From NCBI RefSeq assembly GCF_000010725.1, contig NC_013855.1, positions 905,001 to 969,000 of the forward strand: a stretch of DNA of 64,000 nt, in the 5' to 3' direction. The stretch comes from Azospirillum sp. B510 (GTDB taxonomy: Bacteria; Pseudomonadota; Alphaproteobacteria; Azospirillales; Azospirillaceae). The notes under the pieces were generated by a model that was not told where the DNA came from, did not search any database, and saw nothing but the letters and a program-made list of their open reading frames with translations. A program made the translations under genes and the position numbers. This document shows positions 53,940-63,250 of this stretch, piece after piece. Positions within the stretch are counted from its first letter, which is position 1, and each line of letters begins with the position of its first letter.

Positions 53940-54872
53940 GAGTCCGACTCGGAATCGGCAAAGCTGTGTCTATGTTCGAGCCACCCGTCTTGAGAGCAGT
54001 TTGACGCTGGCGATGAAGACCCATGCGACGGCACTCTCGACGGTGGCCTCGAAGTCCTTGGCGAGGCGGCGATTGCGGTTAAGCCAAGCGATTGTACGCT
54101 CAACGACCCACCGCCGAGGCAGCAGTTCAAAGCCTTTGGCGGCGTCGGACCGCTTGACGATCTCCAGAGTCCATGTCCCGATCTGAGCCAAAGCGGTTTC
54201 CAGCTTGGGTCCAGCGTAGCCGCCGTCCGCGAAGACGTGGCGAAGCCAGGGGAAGAGCGTGCGAACGGAGGCGAGGAGCGCCGGGGCGCCATCACGGTCC
54301 TGGATGTCGGCGGCATGAACGATGGCGGCGACCAGCAAGCCATTGGTGTCGGTCAACACATGCCGCTTGCGCCCCTTGATGCACTTGCCCGCGTCGTAGC
54401 CACGGGGGCCACCTGCTTCCGTCGTCTTGACCGACTGGCTGTCGATCACCCCCGCTGTCGGGCTGGCCTCCCGTCCCATGCTTTCCCGAACCATCGCCAC
54501 CAAGGCGTGATTGATCGTCTCCCAGGTCCCATCGTCGCGCCAGCGGTAGAAATAGCGCTGGACCGTCGTCATCGGCGGGAAATCCTTCGGCAGTTGCCGC
54601 CACTGGCACCCGGAGGTCGCCAGAAAGAGGATGCCGTTCACGATCTCGCGCACGTTGACCGTTCGCGGCCGTCCCAAGCGTCGAGCCGCCGGGAGGAGTG
54701 GTTCGAGCACCGCCCACTCCGCGTCCGTCGTGTCGCTTGAATACCTCAATCCTTTTCGCTGATACTGCGCTCGGGTGATTTCAGTCCACATTGTCTTGTC
54801 ATTCGTCATGCTTCGCAACATCGATCGAATCACAAGAGACTGAAATCACTCAATTCTTTTCGGGTCAGGCTC
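53940..54872 (-). mobile_element. IS5-family (IS1031-like) insertion sequence, TTA duplication
   Basis: The element is 933 bp. End sequences GAGTCCGACTCGGAA and, reverse-complemented, GAGCCTGACCCGAAA are imperfect inverted repeats. TTA flanks both sides (53937-53939, 54873-54875), a 3-bp TNA duplication as known for the IS1031 group. Confidence 0.88.
53970..54809 (-). CDS. IS5-family (IS1031-like) transposase
   Basis: 279 aa from the ATG at 54809; an upstream ATG at 54833 is possible. The N-terminal DAEWAVLEPLLPAARRLGRP and GCQWRQLPKDFPPMTTVQRY are family hallmarks. Catalytic residues: Asp in GVIDSQSVKT, Asp in VFADGGYAG and Glu in RWVVERTIAWLNRNRRL. Frame intact. Confidence 0.93.
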   Translation of the reverse strand: MTNDKTMWTEITRAQYQRKGLRYSSDTTDAEWAVLEPLLPAARRLGRPRTVNVREIVNGILFLATSGCQWRQLPKDFPPMTTVQRYFYRWRDDGTWETINHALVAMVRESMGREASPTAGVIDSQSVKTTEAGGPRGYDAGKCIKGRKRHVLTDTNGLLVAAIVHAADIQDRDGAPALLASVRTLFPWLRHVFADGGYAGPKLETALAQIGTWTLEIVKRSDAAKGFELLPRRWVVERTIAWLNRNRRLAKDFEATVESAVAWVFIASVKLLSRRVART

Positions 54873-55249
54873 TTAGAGACGGCGAAGACCGGGCTGGAGT
54901 TGGATCACAACGAGACGCGGAGTTGGCACGGCTGGCACCGACACGTTTCACTGGTCATGCTCGCCTTCGCCCTGCTGGTCGTGGTCCGACACAAGGCCGA
55001 TACCCTTGCAACGCCCCCAAAAACGATGAGGAAAGTTCCTCGCTCATGGTCCATTGGTCGATGCAGGAGATCCGTCGTGTTGCCGACCGCCTGACCCAAC
55101 GGCGGATCGAGCCCGCCGACGTCATCGCATGGTCAACTGCGAGGCGATGCCATCAAGCACTCGCCTGCCAAGCTCACCGTAAAAAAGCGCAACTGTAATG
55201 CCCAAAGCCTGCTCAACAGGCGGGAGGTCAATCCATCGCAACTGTAATG

Positions 55250-55537
55250 TTAAGACCGAGGTTTAGCCGCAACGAGCACGGCACGTTCATGCGCGCTGAC
55301 GCAGCGGTCCGCCGCCGAAACGGCCTCGGCCATAGCTTGCTCCTCCGTGGCCGCGATCCCGCTTTCCCGCGGGACGCGATCCGGATCCAGCGGCACCACG
55401 ACGGACCAGATCCAGCCGCAACCCTCGTGGTAATCCATCTCAACCACTTCTGCTTCGACGCCATGGATGGTGGCGCGTCGGCAGCGAAGGCCATCAAGCG
55501 CATCCAGCCTGTACCGGCGCCACGAAATCTTCTGCAT
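55250..55537 (-). CDS. Hypothetical protein (95 aa)
   Basis: Starts MQKISWRRYRLDALDGLRCR with GGAGAAGA 5-6 nt upstream. The middle (EAEVVEMDYHEGCGWIWSVV) looks like a small beta-sheet domain and the C-terminal third (ATEEQAMAEAVSAADRCVSA) is helical. No family recognised. Balanced composition, a good ribosome binding site and an AT-rich upstream region support a real gene that survived between IS remnants. Confidence 0.6.
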   Translation of the reverse strand: MQKISWRRYRLDALDGLRCRRATIHGVEAEVVEMDYHEGCGWIWSVVVPLDPDRVPRESGIAATEEQAMAEAVSAADRCVSAHERAVLVAAKPRS

Positions 55538-55969
55538 ACGTCTTCTCCACAGCGAATCGTTTACGGGTTTAAGGCGTGATGGCAAATGGCATAGTTGGTG
55601 AGGAATGATAATAACGAAGCCAAGGCACGTCAACCGCAGAACACCCCTATTAGCTCTCGTAAATCATAGTGGACCGGCGGAGAATTTTCAAAGGATTTTG
55701 ATCCGTTGCAGCACATATATTATATAGCGGTCAAAATTATATTTACCGTTCTGTTGAACGGATGAGATTTATCATTTGCTTGTTTTGTCCGTTGCCGTGG
55801 AAACCGTCATGTGTGAACACCGCTGGACCCAAGGAAAAATGAGGTTTGAGCGATACCGTCAAGTTCGGGCTGGCCGGGGCATAAGGGGAAATGGGTGATA
55901 GGCCGATCAGGCGGCGTGCTGTGACACGGCATCGGTGACCTTGATGCCGTCACGGAATGTGACGCCGCG
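55538..55969. other. AT-rich gap upstream of the 95-aa gene
   Basis: 432 bp. The part 55640-55800 is markedly AT-rich for this genome and probably contains the promoter of the minus-strand gene at 55537. No gene or defined repeat seen. Confidence 0.4.
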
Positions 55970-56380
55970 GATGCCGGAACTGGCGCAGCGGGCGCCGCAG
56001 GGTCTCGTCGACCGACTCCGTCTGTTCGACGAGGAAATCGACCGGCTGGAGGCGGGTATCTGGAGTGGGATCGCGCCAGAGACGTGAGCCGCCGCTTGGC
56101 GACGATACCCAGCATTGGGCCGATCACCGCCAGCCTGATCGCCGCGGTAGTGTCGGATGGGGCGTTGTTCCGATCGGGCCAGCAGTTCGCCGCTTGGCTC
56201 TGGCTGCATATTTCGGCGGAAAGCACCCAGCGGGAACGGCGGAAAGCGCCCGGGCAGAACGGTGAAAGCGCCCAGCCGTTTCGGTGAATTCGCCCACCCG
56301 TAGGAGTGGTGGTATCGGGGTCCGAACCAGCCTTTGGCATCCCCATGATCTTTCCACGGCACAGGCCAAGGAGGATCGGG

Positions 56381-57895
56381 ATGCCCCGAGCGAGGTCGGA
56401 CATGCGGCGGATCAGAGAAGTCCTTCGTCTGCGGGATGAGTTTGGCGCCAGCCAACGGCAGATTGCCGATGCCTGCCGGCTGCCGCGCAGCACCGTGCGC
56501 GATTACCTGGAGCGGCTACGGGCCTCCGGGCTGCAGTACGCGGATGTGCTGGGCTGGACGGACGTCGAGCTGGAGGAGCGGCTGTTCCCGCCTCCGGTCA
56601 CGTCGGCGCGCCCGGTGCCCGACTGGCGGCACATCAGCCGGGAACTCGGCCGCCGTGGCGTAACGCTGCGGCTGCTGTGGGAGGAATACCTGGAGGTCCA
56701 TCCCGGCGGCTATCGCTACACCCAATTCGTCCAGCATTTCCGGGCATGGCAGGGTGCTCATGCCGAGCCGCGTCTGCGCCGGGAACATCGGCCGGGGGCG
56801 GCGATCGAGGTTGATTACGCTGGGATGACGCTGACCGTCGGGCTCGGCGCTGAGGCGCGGCAGGCCCAGGTGTTTGTCGCCTGCCTGCCGTATTCGGGCT
56901 ACGTCTATGCCGAGGCGACCTGGACCCAGCAGGCGGAGGAGTGGCTGGCCTCCCACGCCCGGCTGTTCGAACATCTGGGCGGCGTGCCGGGCAAGCTGGT
57001 GCCGGATAACCTCAAGGTCGGCGTCAGCCACGCCTCCTTCTACGATCCGGCGATCAACCCGGCTTATCACGATCTCGCCCGGCACTACCGCACCGCCGTC
57101 CTGCCGGCCCGGGTGCGGCGCCCGCGCGACAAGCCCAGCGCCGAGAACGGCGTGCAGCAGGTCGAGCGGCGGGTGCTGGCCCCGCTGCGCGATACGCCCT
57201 TCGCCACGCTGGACGCCGCCAACGCGGCCTTGCGCGACAAGCTGGCCACCCTCAATGCCGCTCCCTTGAGCCGCCGGCCGCAGGACACGCGCGCCGGCCT
57301 GTTCGCCGCCGAGGAGCAGCCGACCCTGCGCCCCTTGCCGCCGGACCGCTTCGTGCCGGGCACCTGGGCGCGCCACAAGGTCCCGCCCGACTATCATCTC
57401 GCTCTCGACGGCGGCGTCTACTCGGTGCCCCACACGCTGATCGGCAAGACGGTCGACGTGCACAGCACCGCCGGCGTGATCAGCGTCTTCCTGCGCGGCA
57501 AGCGGATGGCCTGCCATGTCCGCCGGCAGGACGGCGCCACCGTGACGCTGGACGCCCATCGCCCCGCCAACCACCGGGCCGTCGCCCGCTTCACCCCCGA
57601 TGCCATCCAGACCGAACTGGCCGCCATCGGCCCGGCCGCCGCGCTGCTGTTCGAACGCATCCTGGCCGGCGCCGATCACCCCGAACAGGCGGTGCGGGCC
57701 GGGATCGGCCTGATCCGCTTGGCGGCCACCCACGGCACCAGCCGGCTGGAGCAAGCCTGCCAGGCGGCGCTGGAGGCCAACGTCGGATCCTACCGCTACG
57801 TCCAGCGCTGGTTGACCGCTCCCCCGGCCACAACGGCGGACGCGGCCGGTGCCGGCGAGCACACCAATCTGCGCGGCCCTTCCTACTATCACTGA
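56381..57895 (+). CDS. istA: IS21-family transposase IstA
   Basis: 504 aa from the ATG at 56381, which has AAGGAGG upstream. N-terminal HTH (LRDEFGASQRQIADACRLPR), then the DDE core: Asp in AIEVDYAGMTL, Asp in LVPDNLKVGV and Glu in RPRDKPSAENGVQQVERRVL. The C-terminal part is the usual IstA beta-barrel domain (YHLALDGGVYSVPHTLIG). It works with the IstB ATPase. istB starts 10 bp downstream. Confidence 0.95.
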   Translation: MPRARSDMRRIREVLRLRDEFGASQRQIADACRLPRSTVRDYLERLRASGLQYADVLGWTDVELEERLFPPPVTSARPVPDWRHISRELGRRGVTLRLLWEEYLEVHPGGYRYTQFVQHFRAWQGAHAEPRLRREHRPGAAIEVDYAGMTLTVGLGAEARQAQVFVACLPYSGYVYAEATWTQQAEEWLASHARLFEHLGGVPGKLVPDNLKVGVSHASFYDPAINPAYHDLARHYRTAVLPARVRRPRDKPSAENGVQQVERRVLAPLRDTPFATLDAANAALRDKLATLNAAPLSRRPQDTRAGLFAAEEQPTLRPLPPDRFVPGTWARHKVPPDYHLALDGGVYSVPHTLIGKTVDVHSTAGVISVFLRGKRMACHVRRQDGATVTLDAHRPANHRAVARFTPDAIQTELAAIGPAAALLFERILAGADHPEQAVRAGIGLIRLAATHGTSRLEQACQAALEANVGSYRYVQRWLTAPPATTADAAGAGEHTNLRGPSYYH

Positions 57896-57905
57896 CGGAG
57901 ATACG

Positions 57906-58661
57906 ATGATGAAGCACGTCAACCACGAGCGGCTGCGCCAGTTGCGGCTGTACGGCATGGCCAAGGGGTTGGAGGCGCTGGAACGCCTGCCCGATCGCGG
58001 CCAACTGGCCTTCGACGAGCAGTTGGGCACGCTGATCGAGCGGGAAGCGGCAGAGCGCGCCAACACCGCACTCGCCAGCCGACTGAAACGTGCCCGGCTG
58101 CGCCAGACGGCCTGCCTGGAGGACCTCGACCTGCGCACCCCGCGTGGGCTCGATCGCGGTGTTGTGCGCGAGCTGGCCACCGGGCGCTGGGTGAAGGAGA
58201 ACCGGCCGGTTCTGATCACCGGCCCGACCGGGATCGGCAAGACCTGGCTGGCCTGTGCACTCGGCAACCAGGCGGCGCGGGAAGGCCACAGCGTACTCTA
58301 CACCCGGCTGACCCGCCTGCTGGACGATCTGGCCACCGCCCGCCTGGACGGTTCGCTCGCCCGGCTGCTGCGACGGATCGCCCGGCTCGACCTGCTGATC
58401 CTGGATGACTGGACGATGACCGAGCTGACCGCGCCTCAGCGCCTGGACCTGATGGAGGTGATCGATGACCGCCACGACCGGGCCGCAACCATGCTGGCCA
58501 CCCAAGTTCCCGTGGCCAACTGGCATCGGCTCATCGGCGATGCCACCTACGCCGACGCCATCCTCGACCGCCTCGTGCATCGGGCCTACCGCATCGACCT
58601 GCATGGCGACTCCATGCGCCGCACCAAGGCCGATGCCGCCAGCGAAACCCCCGACACCTAA
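57906..58661 (+). CDS. istB: IS21-family helper ATPase IstB
   Basis: 251 aa AAA+ protein of the DnaC/IstB branch. Walker A GPTGIGKTWLACAL (near residue 105), Walker B LDLLILDDWTM, and the C-terminal RAYRIDLHGDSMRR (arginine-finger region). It assists IstA in target capture and strand transfer. Start MMKHVNHERLRQLRLYGMAK. Confidence 0.95.
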   Translation: MMKHVNHERLRQLRLYGMAKGLEALERLPDRGQLAFDEQLGTLIEREAAERANTALASRLKRARLRQTACLEDLDLRTPRGLDRGVVRELATGRWVKENRPVLITGPTGIGKTWLACALGNQAAREGHSVLYTRLTRLLDDLATARLDGSLARLLRRIARLDLLILDDWTMTELTAPQRLDLMEVIDDRHDRAATMLATQVPVANWHRLIGDATYADAILDRLVHRAYRIDLHGDSMRRTKADAASETPDT

Positions 58662-59084
58662 GGCCGGTGCTTGGCAACCAAACCCACAACCTTCATAACG
58701 TAAATCCAGGGTTCGGCCCCGGCTCCCACCAGCTTGCAATTCGGGTGGGCGCTTTCGCCGAAACGGTGGGCGCTTTCAACCGAAACGCCTGGGCGAATTC
58801 GCCGAAATACGCAGCTCTGGCTGACGCCGAAGGCGCACAGCAGCTGCGGCAAGGACCGTCAGGTCGACATCGGCAAGCAGGGCGAAGGCTACCTCCGTCG
58901 CCTGCTGGTCGCCGGCGCCACGGCGATTGCGGCTGGCGCGCCAAGACCACGCGGCCTGCTGCTGGGCGGCGAAGCTACTGGAGCGCAAGCCAGCCAAACT
59001 CGCCGCCATAGCGCTGACCAACAAGACCGCCGGCATCGGATGGAGGTGCTAGGGCGCGGTGGGAGCTGCCATGGCAGCGTTTGT

Positions 59085-59715
59085 CCGGCAAATCGGAGAT
59101 CATACGGAAATGCCGGACAAAGCCTTTGCGATCAACGTCTTCTTGGAAAATTATCTCTGGTGTTTTGCCCTCAATTGGTCATCCAGGGAGCGCATGCGGT
59201 CGCCGTGACGCGTCAAGCCCAACTCAGGGCCGTCGAATTGGCGAAACAGAACGCTCCCCGCCACTTGGATCGCAACCGGCCAGCCACCAATCTTGCAAGC
59301 CCCGTCGGACGCAAGGACCGTCTCCGACGCTGCGGCGAGGATCGGCAAGGTTGGCAGACTGTGACCTCAAAATTTCTCGCACGATCAAAGGCTTGCGGAT
59401 TGACCATGGATCGGCAGGCACATCGGCAGAATTCCGGACGCTGTTGTGGGAATCAGCAACAAGGCCAAGGGGTTAGCGGATTGGACGATCGGCAGGTGTT
59501 GAACGGAGAGGCGGGACAACTCAGCTGGACACTCCGGTCCCGCCGGGATGACAGCCCTTCCGTCCAGTTCTGTATGCAGCCGCGTTCGGGACCAGCAACG
59601 TGCCCTGCCGAAAAGAAAGCGCCGTGCCCGATGGGTCGAGGCAGGGAGGCCGTATCAGGACGGAGCGCGGTGGGTTCCTTCAGAGGGATGCACCAGGACG
59701 CTCCGGCGTCCCCAC
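59085..59715. other. 631-bp region without a supportable gene
   Basis: Short overlapping frames in all phases; none resembles a known family. It likely holds decayed IS DNA between the IS110/IS1111 relic and the mobilization module. Confidence 0.4.
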
Positions 59716-60072
59716 CTACTGCGCAGCACCCTTGCTCACGAGATGCACACGGATGACGGGCCGATCGAACCCACGCAGCAGAAGCAAACCGGCATCAAGG
59801 GCTGCGTCGAGGTCTTCCACAACGTCGAAGATGTCCTGCACGGTCAGGGAAAGCCGGTAGTCCATCGCCTCCGCTGCCTGGACGATCATGTCCAGCGTCC
59901 GACGGTCGGCGGCGCCACGCTGCCCGCAGGCCCAGCGCTGCAGGGTTTCCTGAAGCCAGTCCACGAACTTCATCGTTGCCGCGCTCTTTTCCGCCGGAAG
60001 CACACGGATGATCGCGTCGTCTTCGATGCACGCGGCCAGGGCTGCGCCGCTCCGAACTGGGGTGGTCATCAT
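59716..60072 (-). CDS. Hypothetical protein (118 aa) downstream of the relaxase gene
   Basis: Mostly helical: FVDWLQETLQRWACGQRGAA, then DRRTLDMIVQAAEAMDYRLS and a Leu-rich end (LDAALDAGLLLLRGFDRPVI). Start among three near-adjacent codons (GTG 60075, ATG 60072, ATG 60069); AGGA lies about 9 nt before 60072. It follows the relaxase gene on the same strand after 99 bp and a hairpin, so it may be a mobilization accessory gene. No family recognised. Confidence 0.55.
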   Translation of the reverse strand: MMTTPVRSGAALAACIEDDAIIRVLPAEKSAATMKFVDWLQETLQRWACGQRGAADRRTLDMIVQAAEAMDYRLSLTVQDIFDVVEDLDAALDAGLLLLRGFDRPVIRVHLVSKGAAQ

Positions 60073-60097
60073 CACGGGTCGTCCTGAGTTGCGACCG

Positions 60098-60136
60098 CCC
60101 GGAGTGGCGGCCCGCAGGGCAAGCCGCCACTCCGGG
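60098..60136. terminator. 13-bp perfect hairpin downstream of the relaxase gene
   Basis: CCCGGAGTGGCGG and its exact reverse complement, 13-nt loop, 36 bp past the relaxase stop (minus strand). No T-run; a terminator or attenuator before the 118-aa gene. Confidence 0.6.
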
Positions 60137-60171
60137 TGGACGCAACGCCGACGCGCTCCGACCGCAGCCTG

Positions 60172-62925
60172 TCATCTCACATACTCGTCAAGGATCCGGG
60201 GCTTGGACGGCTGGAGAGGCTGCAGGGCGACGCCACGCTGCCGCGCAACCCTTGCGATGACCGAATAGGCGTGCCGGTGTTCGTTCCGGCGCCCCTCCTC
60301 GCCCGCCTCACGCGCTGCCCGTTCGGTTGCCCGCGCGGCCTCCAAGAAGTCGTCCTTGCTCATCGCGCTGAGCCGCGCCTCCAAGGCCTTGACGGCCTCG
60401 GTCGCGGCGCTGGTCAACCGGACGGCGCCCGCCACTGCGTCCGATGGCCGCGGCTTCTCCCCTGTCATGACCTCCAGCGACTCCTGGGTTGCCGCGGGTG
60501 GCTTCACGCCGCCCATGATGGGCGCCGCTTCCGCGTCGGACTTCACCTTGTCGGTGCGGCCAGTCCGTTGGCCCTCCTCCTGCCGCGGGCTCCTGTTCGG
60601 CGCCTCACCGCGCGCTGGAGCATCATTGCGCCGGCTGGCGAGCGCAGAGGAAAGATCGCCCGGCTCCTTGCCATGACTGATGGCATCCATCAGCAGACGC
60701 CACGCCGCCTTCGCCGGTTCGACCAGCCCGGCCTGCCGGGCAAGGAGCATCACCAATCGCCGGCCGTGGCGAACCAGAACCTCGTAGGCGCGTTTCCATC
60801 CCTGCGCTTCCAGTTCCGCCTGCTCCCGACTGGCGCGCTCCCGCGCAAGCTCCGCATCCCGACCTTCGATCGCCGTCGTGAGGATCGCCAGAGCCGCCGG
60901 AATCCGCTCGGCAGCGGCGCCGCGGAGGTGCACACCAAGCGCCCGCACCGGCGCGTCCAACAGGGTGGCCACCTCATCCAGTGCCTGGTCACGGTTCGCC
61001 TGCGCAATCGCCCGCAGCCGGGCGCCGGGTTCGCTGGGCAGGCCCTCCGGCGTCAGCCCCGCTGACCGCGCCGCCGCCTCCACGGCGTCGGACTGTCGGC
61101 TGGCAGCCTGCAACCGCTTGCGCAGCTCAAGCGCCAACTGTTCGTCGGCAGCGTCGGTGTCGACCGTCCGGCGCACGAGGCGGAGTGCCTGTTCGGCGCG
61201 GTGACGCCCTTGCCGATCTTCGTCGGCCTGCCGGGCGGCAGCCGCTCCCATGATGGTCGCCACCTCGGCGCTGCGCTTCGCCTCGGTCAGTTGCTGCCGC
61301 AGTGAAGTCCCTTCCGCGCGGAGGGCACCACAGTCCGCTTCCGTTGCCCGCCGCTTCTCCTGCTCCAGCGCCAGGGCGGCCTTCGCACGCACCAACTCCA
61401 CGGTGAGTTCCTCGGCGCGCGTCTCCGCCGACGCACGCGCCTGCTGCTCGCGCATCAGCACGCCGCGCGATCTCTCGTACGCGGTCGCCATGGCGCCGCG
61501 GGCGACGGTGACGATGCCATCGGCCAGAGAGGCCGCGGCATCCGGCTGCGCCTGCCCGGTCGCCGCCGCGATGGTCGCGACGCTCCGCGTGGCAGCATCC
61601 AGTTCCTCCCGCAGCCGCGCCGCCTCCACCGTCGGTTCCGGCGCCGTCACCGTCCTGTCACTTGCCTCAGGAACGGCGGTCCCGACGGAGCGCGGTTCGG
61701 ACGCGCGCGCTTTCCGTTCCGCGTCGCGGATCTCCAGGTAGTCGAGCACCATCTCGTGTATCCCGCTCCACAAGCCGCGGTCATGCCAGTCAACGACAAC
61801 ACCGCGAGGAGCTTCGACCTTCACCATCCCACCCGTTTCCCGGCTGAAACGAACCCCTTGCGCTTCCAGCTCTTCGATCCGGACAACGGCACGAGCCAGA
61901 CGCGCCGATTTTTTGTCGGGCGCTGCGCGTCTGGACTTTTCGAGTTCCGCCACAATGGCATTGAATTCATGAGGCATGACGTCCACTCCTCCAAAATCCA
62001 GAGCGCGCCCCTCGACGACCGGGTGATAGGCCGGACCGAGCGGCACCTGGGAAAGCGGTTCAGGGGTTGGCCCAGCGGCGCCGAGGTCCTGCTGTTGACG
62101 GTGGCGATGCCACTTCGACCGCTGAGATACGCGATGGGTCGCCCCGGTTTCGGCCAAGACCTCGTTGCACAGCCGCTCCCACAGCTTACGGCTTCCGATC
62201 AGAAAAGCCTTCCGCGACAGGTCGCGGTCCTTCGGGCCGAGGGCGCCGTCGACGAGCGGGCGCGTCGTCGCCAGAACGTGCGCGTGCGGCTGGTAGACGA
62301 CGAGGCGCCCATCGGGCAATTCCAGGGCGTGGGGGCCGTCCACCGGGGGAGCGCTGGGGACACGGGCCACCGGGATCACCGGCCACGCGGGATCGACCGT
62401 GTTCGCCAACTTCTCGGCGGCGGCCGGCACCCTGGGGTCCAGGGGGCGCCCGTACAGGTGGACCGCAATGTCGGCGATCAGGTTGCGTGCCACGAGGTGC
62501 TCATCGACGAAGCGCTCGACCGACCGGATCGATGTCGCGATGGGGACCTCCCGGCTGAGCGACAGCGTGTATTGCAGCGCCAGCGTCGCGTCACGGCGCC
62601 GTTCGCTGAGTTCCACCCTGGTCCACAAGGTCTGCCGGTCGGCGCACCAAGCGGGCGCGCCCGCAGGCACGCGGATGTCGGTGTGGTGGACACCGGACTT
62701 GGCCGTGAAGTCCACGACCGCCGACACAGGGTCCTGCCCCTTCGCCGCCCACAGCTCCCGCAGGTCGGCGCCGATGGTCAGACCGACCCCAGCCTGGTAA
62801 GCGGCCGCTGCGATGACAGTGCGGAACCGGCCACCGGACTGATAAGCCGCCGACGCTCCGGCCTTCGCGCCGGCGCCACGGCAGAGCATGCCCTGTTCGA
62901 TGCGAAAGTATCCCAAGTCCGCCAC
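60172..62925 (-). CDS. MobA/MobL-family relaxase (MOBQ type)
   Basis: 917 aa. The N-terminal ~250 residues form the relaxase: AAYQSGGRFRTVIAAAAYQA, then PAWCADRQTLWTRVELSERR, the metal-binding His region QPHAHVLATTRP, and SRKLWERLCNEVLAETGA. The remaining ~600 residues are long Ala/Arg/Glu coiled coil, with no helicase or primase motif visible. It should nick oriT and stay bound to the 5' end for transfer. GTG at 62925 is chosen because the frame upstream loses coding character and a GGGGAGG lies about 11 nt upstream. The probable oriT is 60 bp upstream of the start. Confidence 0.88.
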   Translation of the reverse strand: MADLGYFRIEQGMLCRGAGAKAGASAAYQSGGRFRTVIAAAAYQAGVGLTIGADLRELWAAKGQDPVSAVVDFTAKSGVHHTDIRVPAGAPAWCADRQTLWTRVELSERRRDATLALQYTLSLSREVPIATSIRSVERFVDEHLVARNLIADIAVHLYGRPLDPRVPAAAEKLANTVDPAWPVIPVARVPSAPPVDGPHALELPDGRLVVYQPHAHVLATTRPLVDGALGPKDRDLSRKAFLIGSRKLWERLCNEVLAETGATHRVSQRSKWHRHRQQQDLGAAGPTPEPLSQVPLGPAYHPVVEGRALDFGGVDVMPHEFNAIVAELEKSRRAAPDKKSARLARAVVRIEELEAQGVRFSRETGGMVKVEAPRGVVVDWHDRGLWSGIHEMVLDYLEIRDAERKARASEPRSVGTAVPEASDRTVTAPEPTVEAARLREELDAATRSVATIAAATGQAQPDAAASLADGIVTVARGAMATAYERSRGVLMREQQARASAETRAEELTVELVRAKAALALEQEKRRATEADCGALRAEGTSLRQQLTEAKRSAEVATIMGAAAARQADEDRQGRHRAEQALRLVRRTVDTDAADEQLALELRKRLQAASRQSDAVEAAARSAGLTPEGLPSEPGARLRAIAQANRDQALDEVATLLDAPVRALGVHLRGAAAERIPAALAILTTAIEGRDAELARERASREQAELEAQGWKRAYEVLVRHGRRLVMLLARQAGLVEPAKAAWRLLMDAISHGKEPGDLSSALASRRNDAPARGEAPNRSPRQEEGQRTGRTDKVKSDAEAAPIMGGVKPPAATQESLEVMTGEKPRPSDAVAGAVRLTSAATEAVKALEARLSAMSKDDFLEAARATERAAREAGEEGRRNEHRHAYSVIARVARQRGVALQPLQPSKPRILDEYVR

Positions 62926-62984
62926 GGCATCGGCACCTCCCCGCCGTCGTCGTCGATCCGGCAACCGGCCCCGGCCGGCCCCGG

Positions 62985-63021
62985 AGGCGTTGCGGCCCGC
63001 CGCAACGCCTAACTGCACACT
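62985..63021 (+). other. Probable oriT: perfect inverted repeat plus RSF1010-like nic motif
   Basis: AGGCGTTGCGGC and its exact reverse complement with a 2-bp spacer (62985-63010) are followed at once by TAACTGCACACT (63010-63021). The IncQ/RSF1010 nic region has an inverted repeat followed by TAAGTGCGCCCT; 9 of 12 positions agree. Location next to a MOBQ relaxase start supports an origin of transfer. Confidence 0.7.
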
Positions 63022-63236
63022 TCTTCGCTCGAGGCTGCCCGTAGCGAGGGCCGGCGGTCCGACGCCCGGGCAGCTTGGTTCAGAAGGAAGCGTATGGAGG
63101 GTTCTGCCCCGCCGCATCGGGCGCCGGGCAATTTTCTGCACCGCCTGGGTGAAATGGTGGACCTGAGCGGCCCGCAGGCGGAGGGGTGGGATCGACGTGG
63201 TTGGCGACGGTAACACCGGTATCAGGTGTCGCTACC

Positions 63237-63250
63237 CGGTAGCGCTACCG
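63237..63250. promoter_or_regulatory. 14-bp perfect palindrome, probable operator of the kfrA-like gene
   Basis: CGGTAGCGCTACCG lies between the divergent relaxase and kfrA-like genes, 145 bp before the latter. Similar half-sites flank it (CGGTATCA at about 63218 and CGGTATCACC at about 63251). KfrA-type proteins bind repeats near their own promoters, so self-regulation is likely. Confidence 0.55.

Larger units (their letters stand above)
53636..55198 (+). pseudogene. IS701-family transposase, C-terminal fragment interrupted by an IS5-type element
   Basis: Blocks typical of IS701-type transposases are seen: VARELPAESWIRLSAGNGTK, GLRLYDWPYLELADFDPE, then TLVRVEGQRWLIEDALE, cut by an insertion at the TTA of 53937. 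After it (54873 on) the frame resumes as LETAKTGLELDHNETRSWHG and WHRHVSLVMLAFALLVVVRH. Removing the insertion and one TTA restores EDALETAK exactly. Additional frame changes occur around 53780-53890. N-terminal half absent. Confidence 0.8.
56205..58812 (+). mobile_element. IS21-family insertion sequence, complete, 8-bp duplication
   Basis: 2608 bp. Left end TGCATATTTCGGCG and right end reverse-complemented TGCGTATTTCGGCG, so the element starts TG and ends CA. The 8-bp GCTCTGGC is present on both sides (56197-56204 and 58813-58820). Several further copies of a GAAAGCGCCC-like motif occur inside each end, the multiple terminal repeats typical of IS21. Both genes are intact. Confidence 0.92.
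55970..59084 (+). pseudogene. IS110/IS1111-type transposase fragment interrupted by IS21
   Basis: Left part: LAQRAPQGLVDRLRLFDEEI then, after a frame change, RRLATIPSIGPITASLIAAV and FRSGQQFAAWLWL. Right part from 58821: TPKAHSSCGKDRQVDIGKQG then EGYLRRLLVAGATAI. Rejoining at the 8-bp duplication gives AAWLWLTPK, as in intact relatives (AAWLGLTP). The catalytic Ser region is altered (SCGKDR), the N-terminal DEDD domain is missing and the right part shifts frame. Long dead. Confidence 0.78.

Noticed and set aside
60136..61065. Plus-strand frames opposite the relaxase coiled-coil region
   Set aside because: Antisense shadows of a GC-rich gene; Arg/His/Gln-rich and without motifs.
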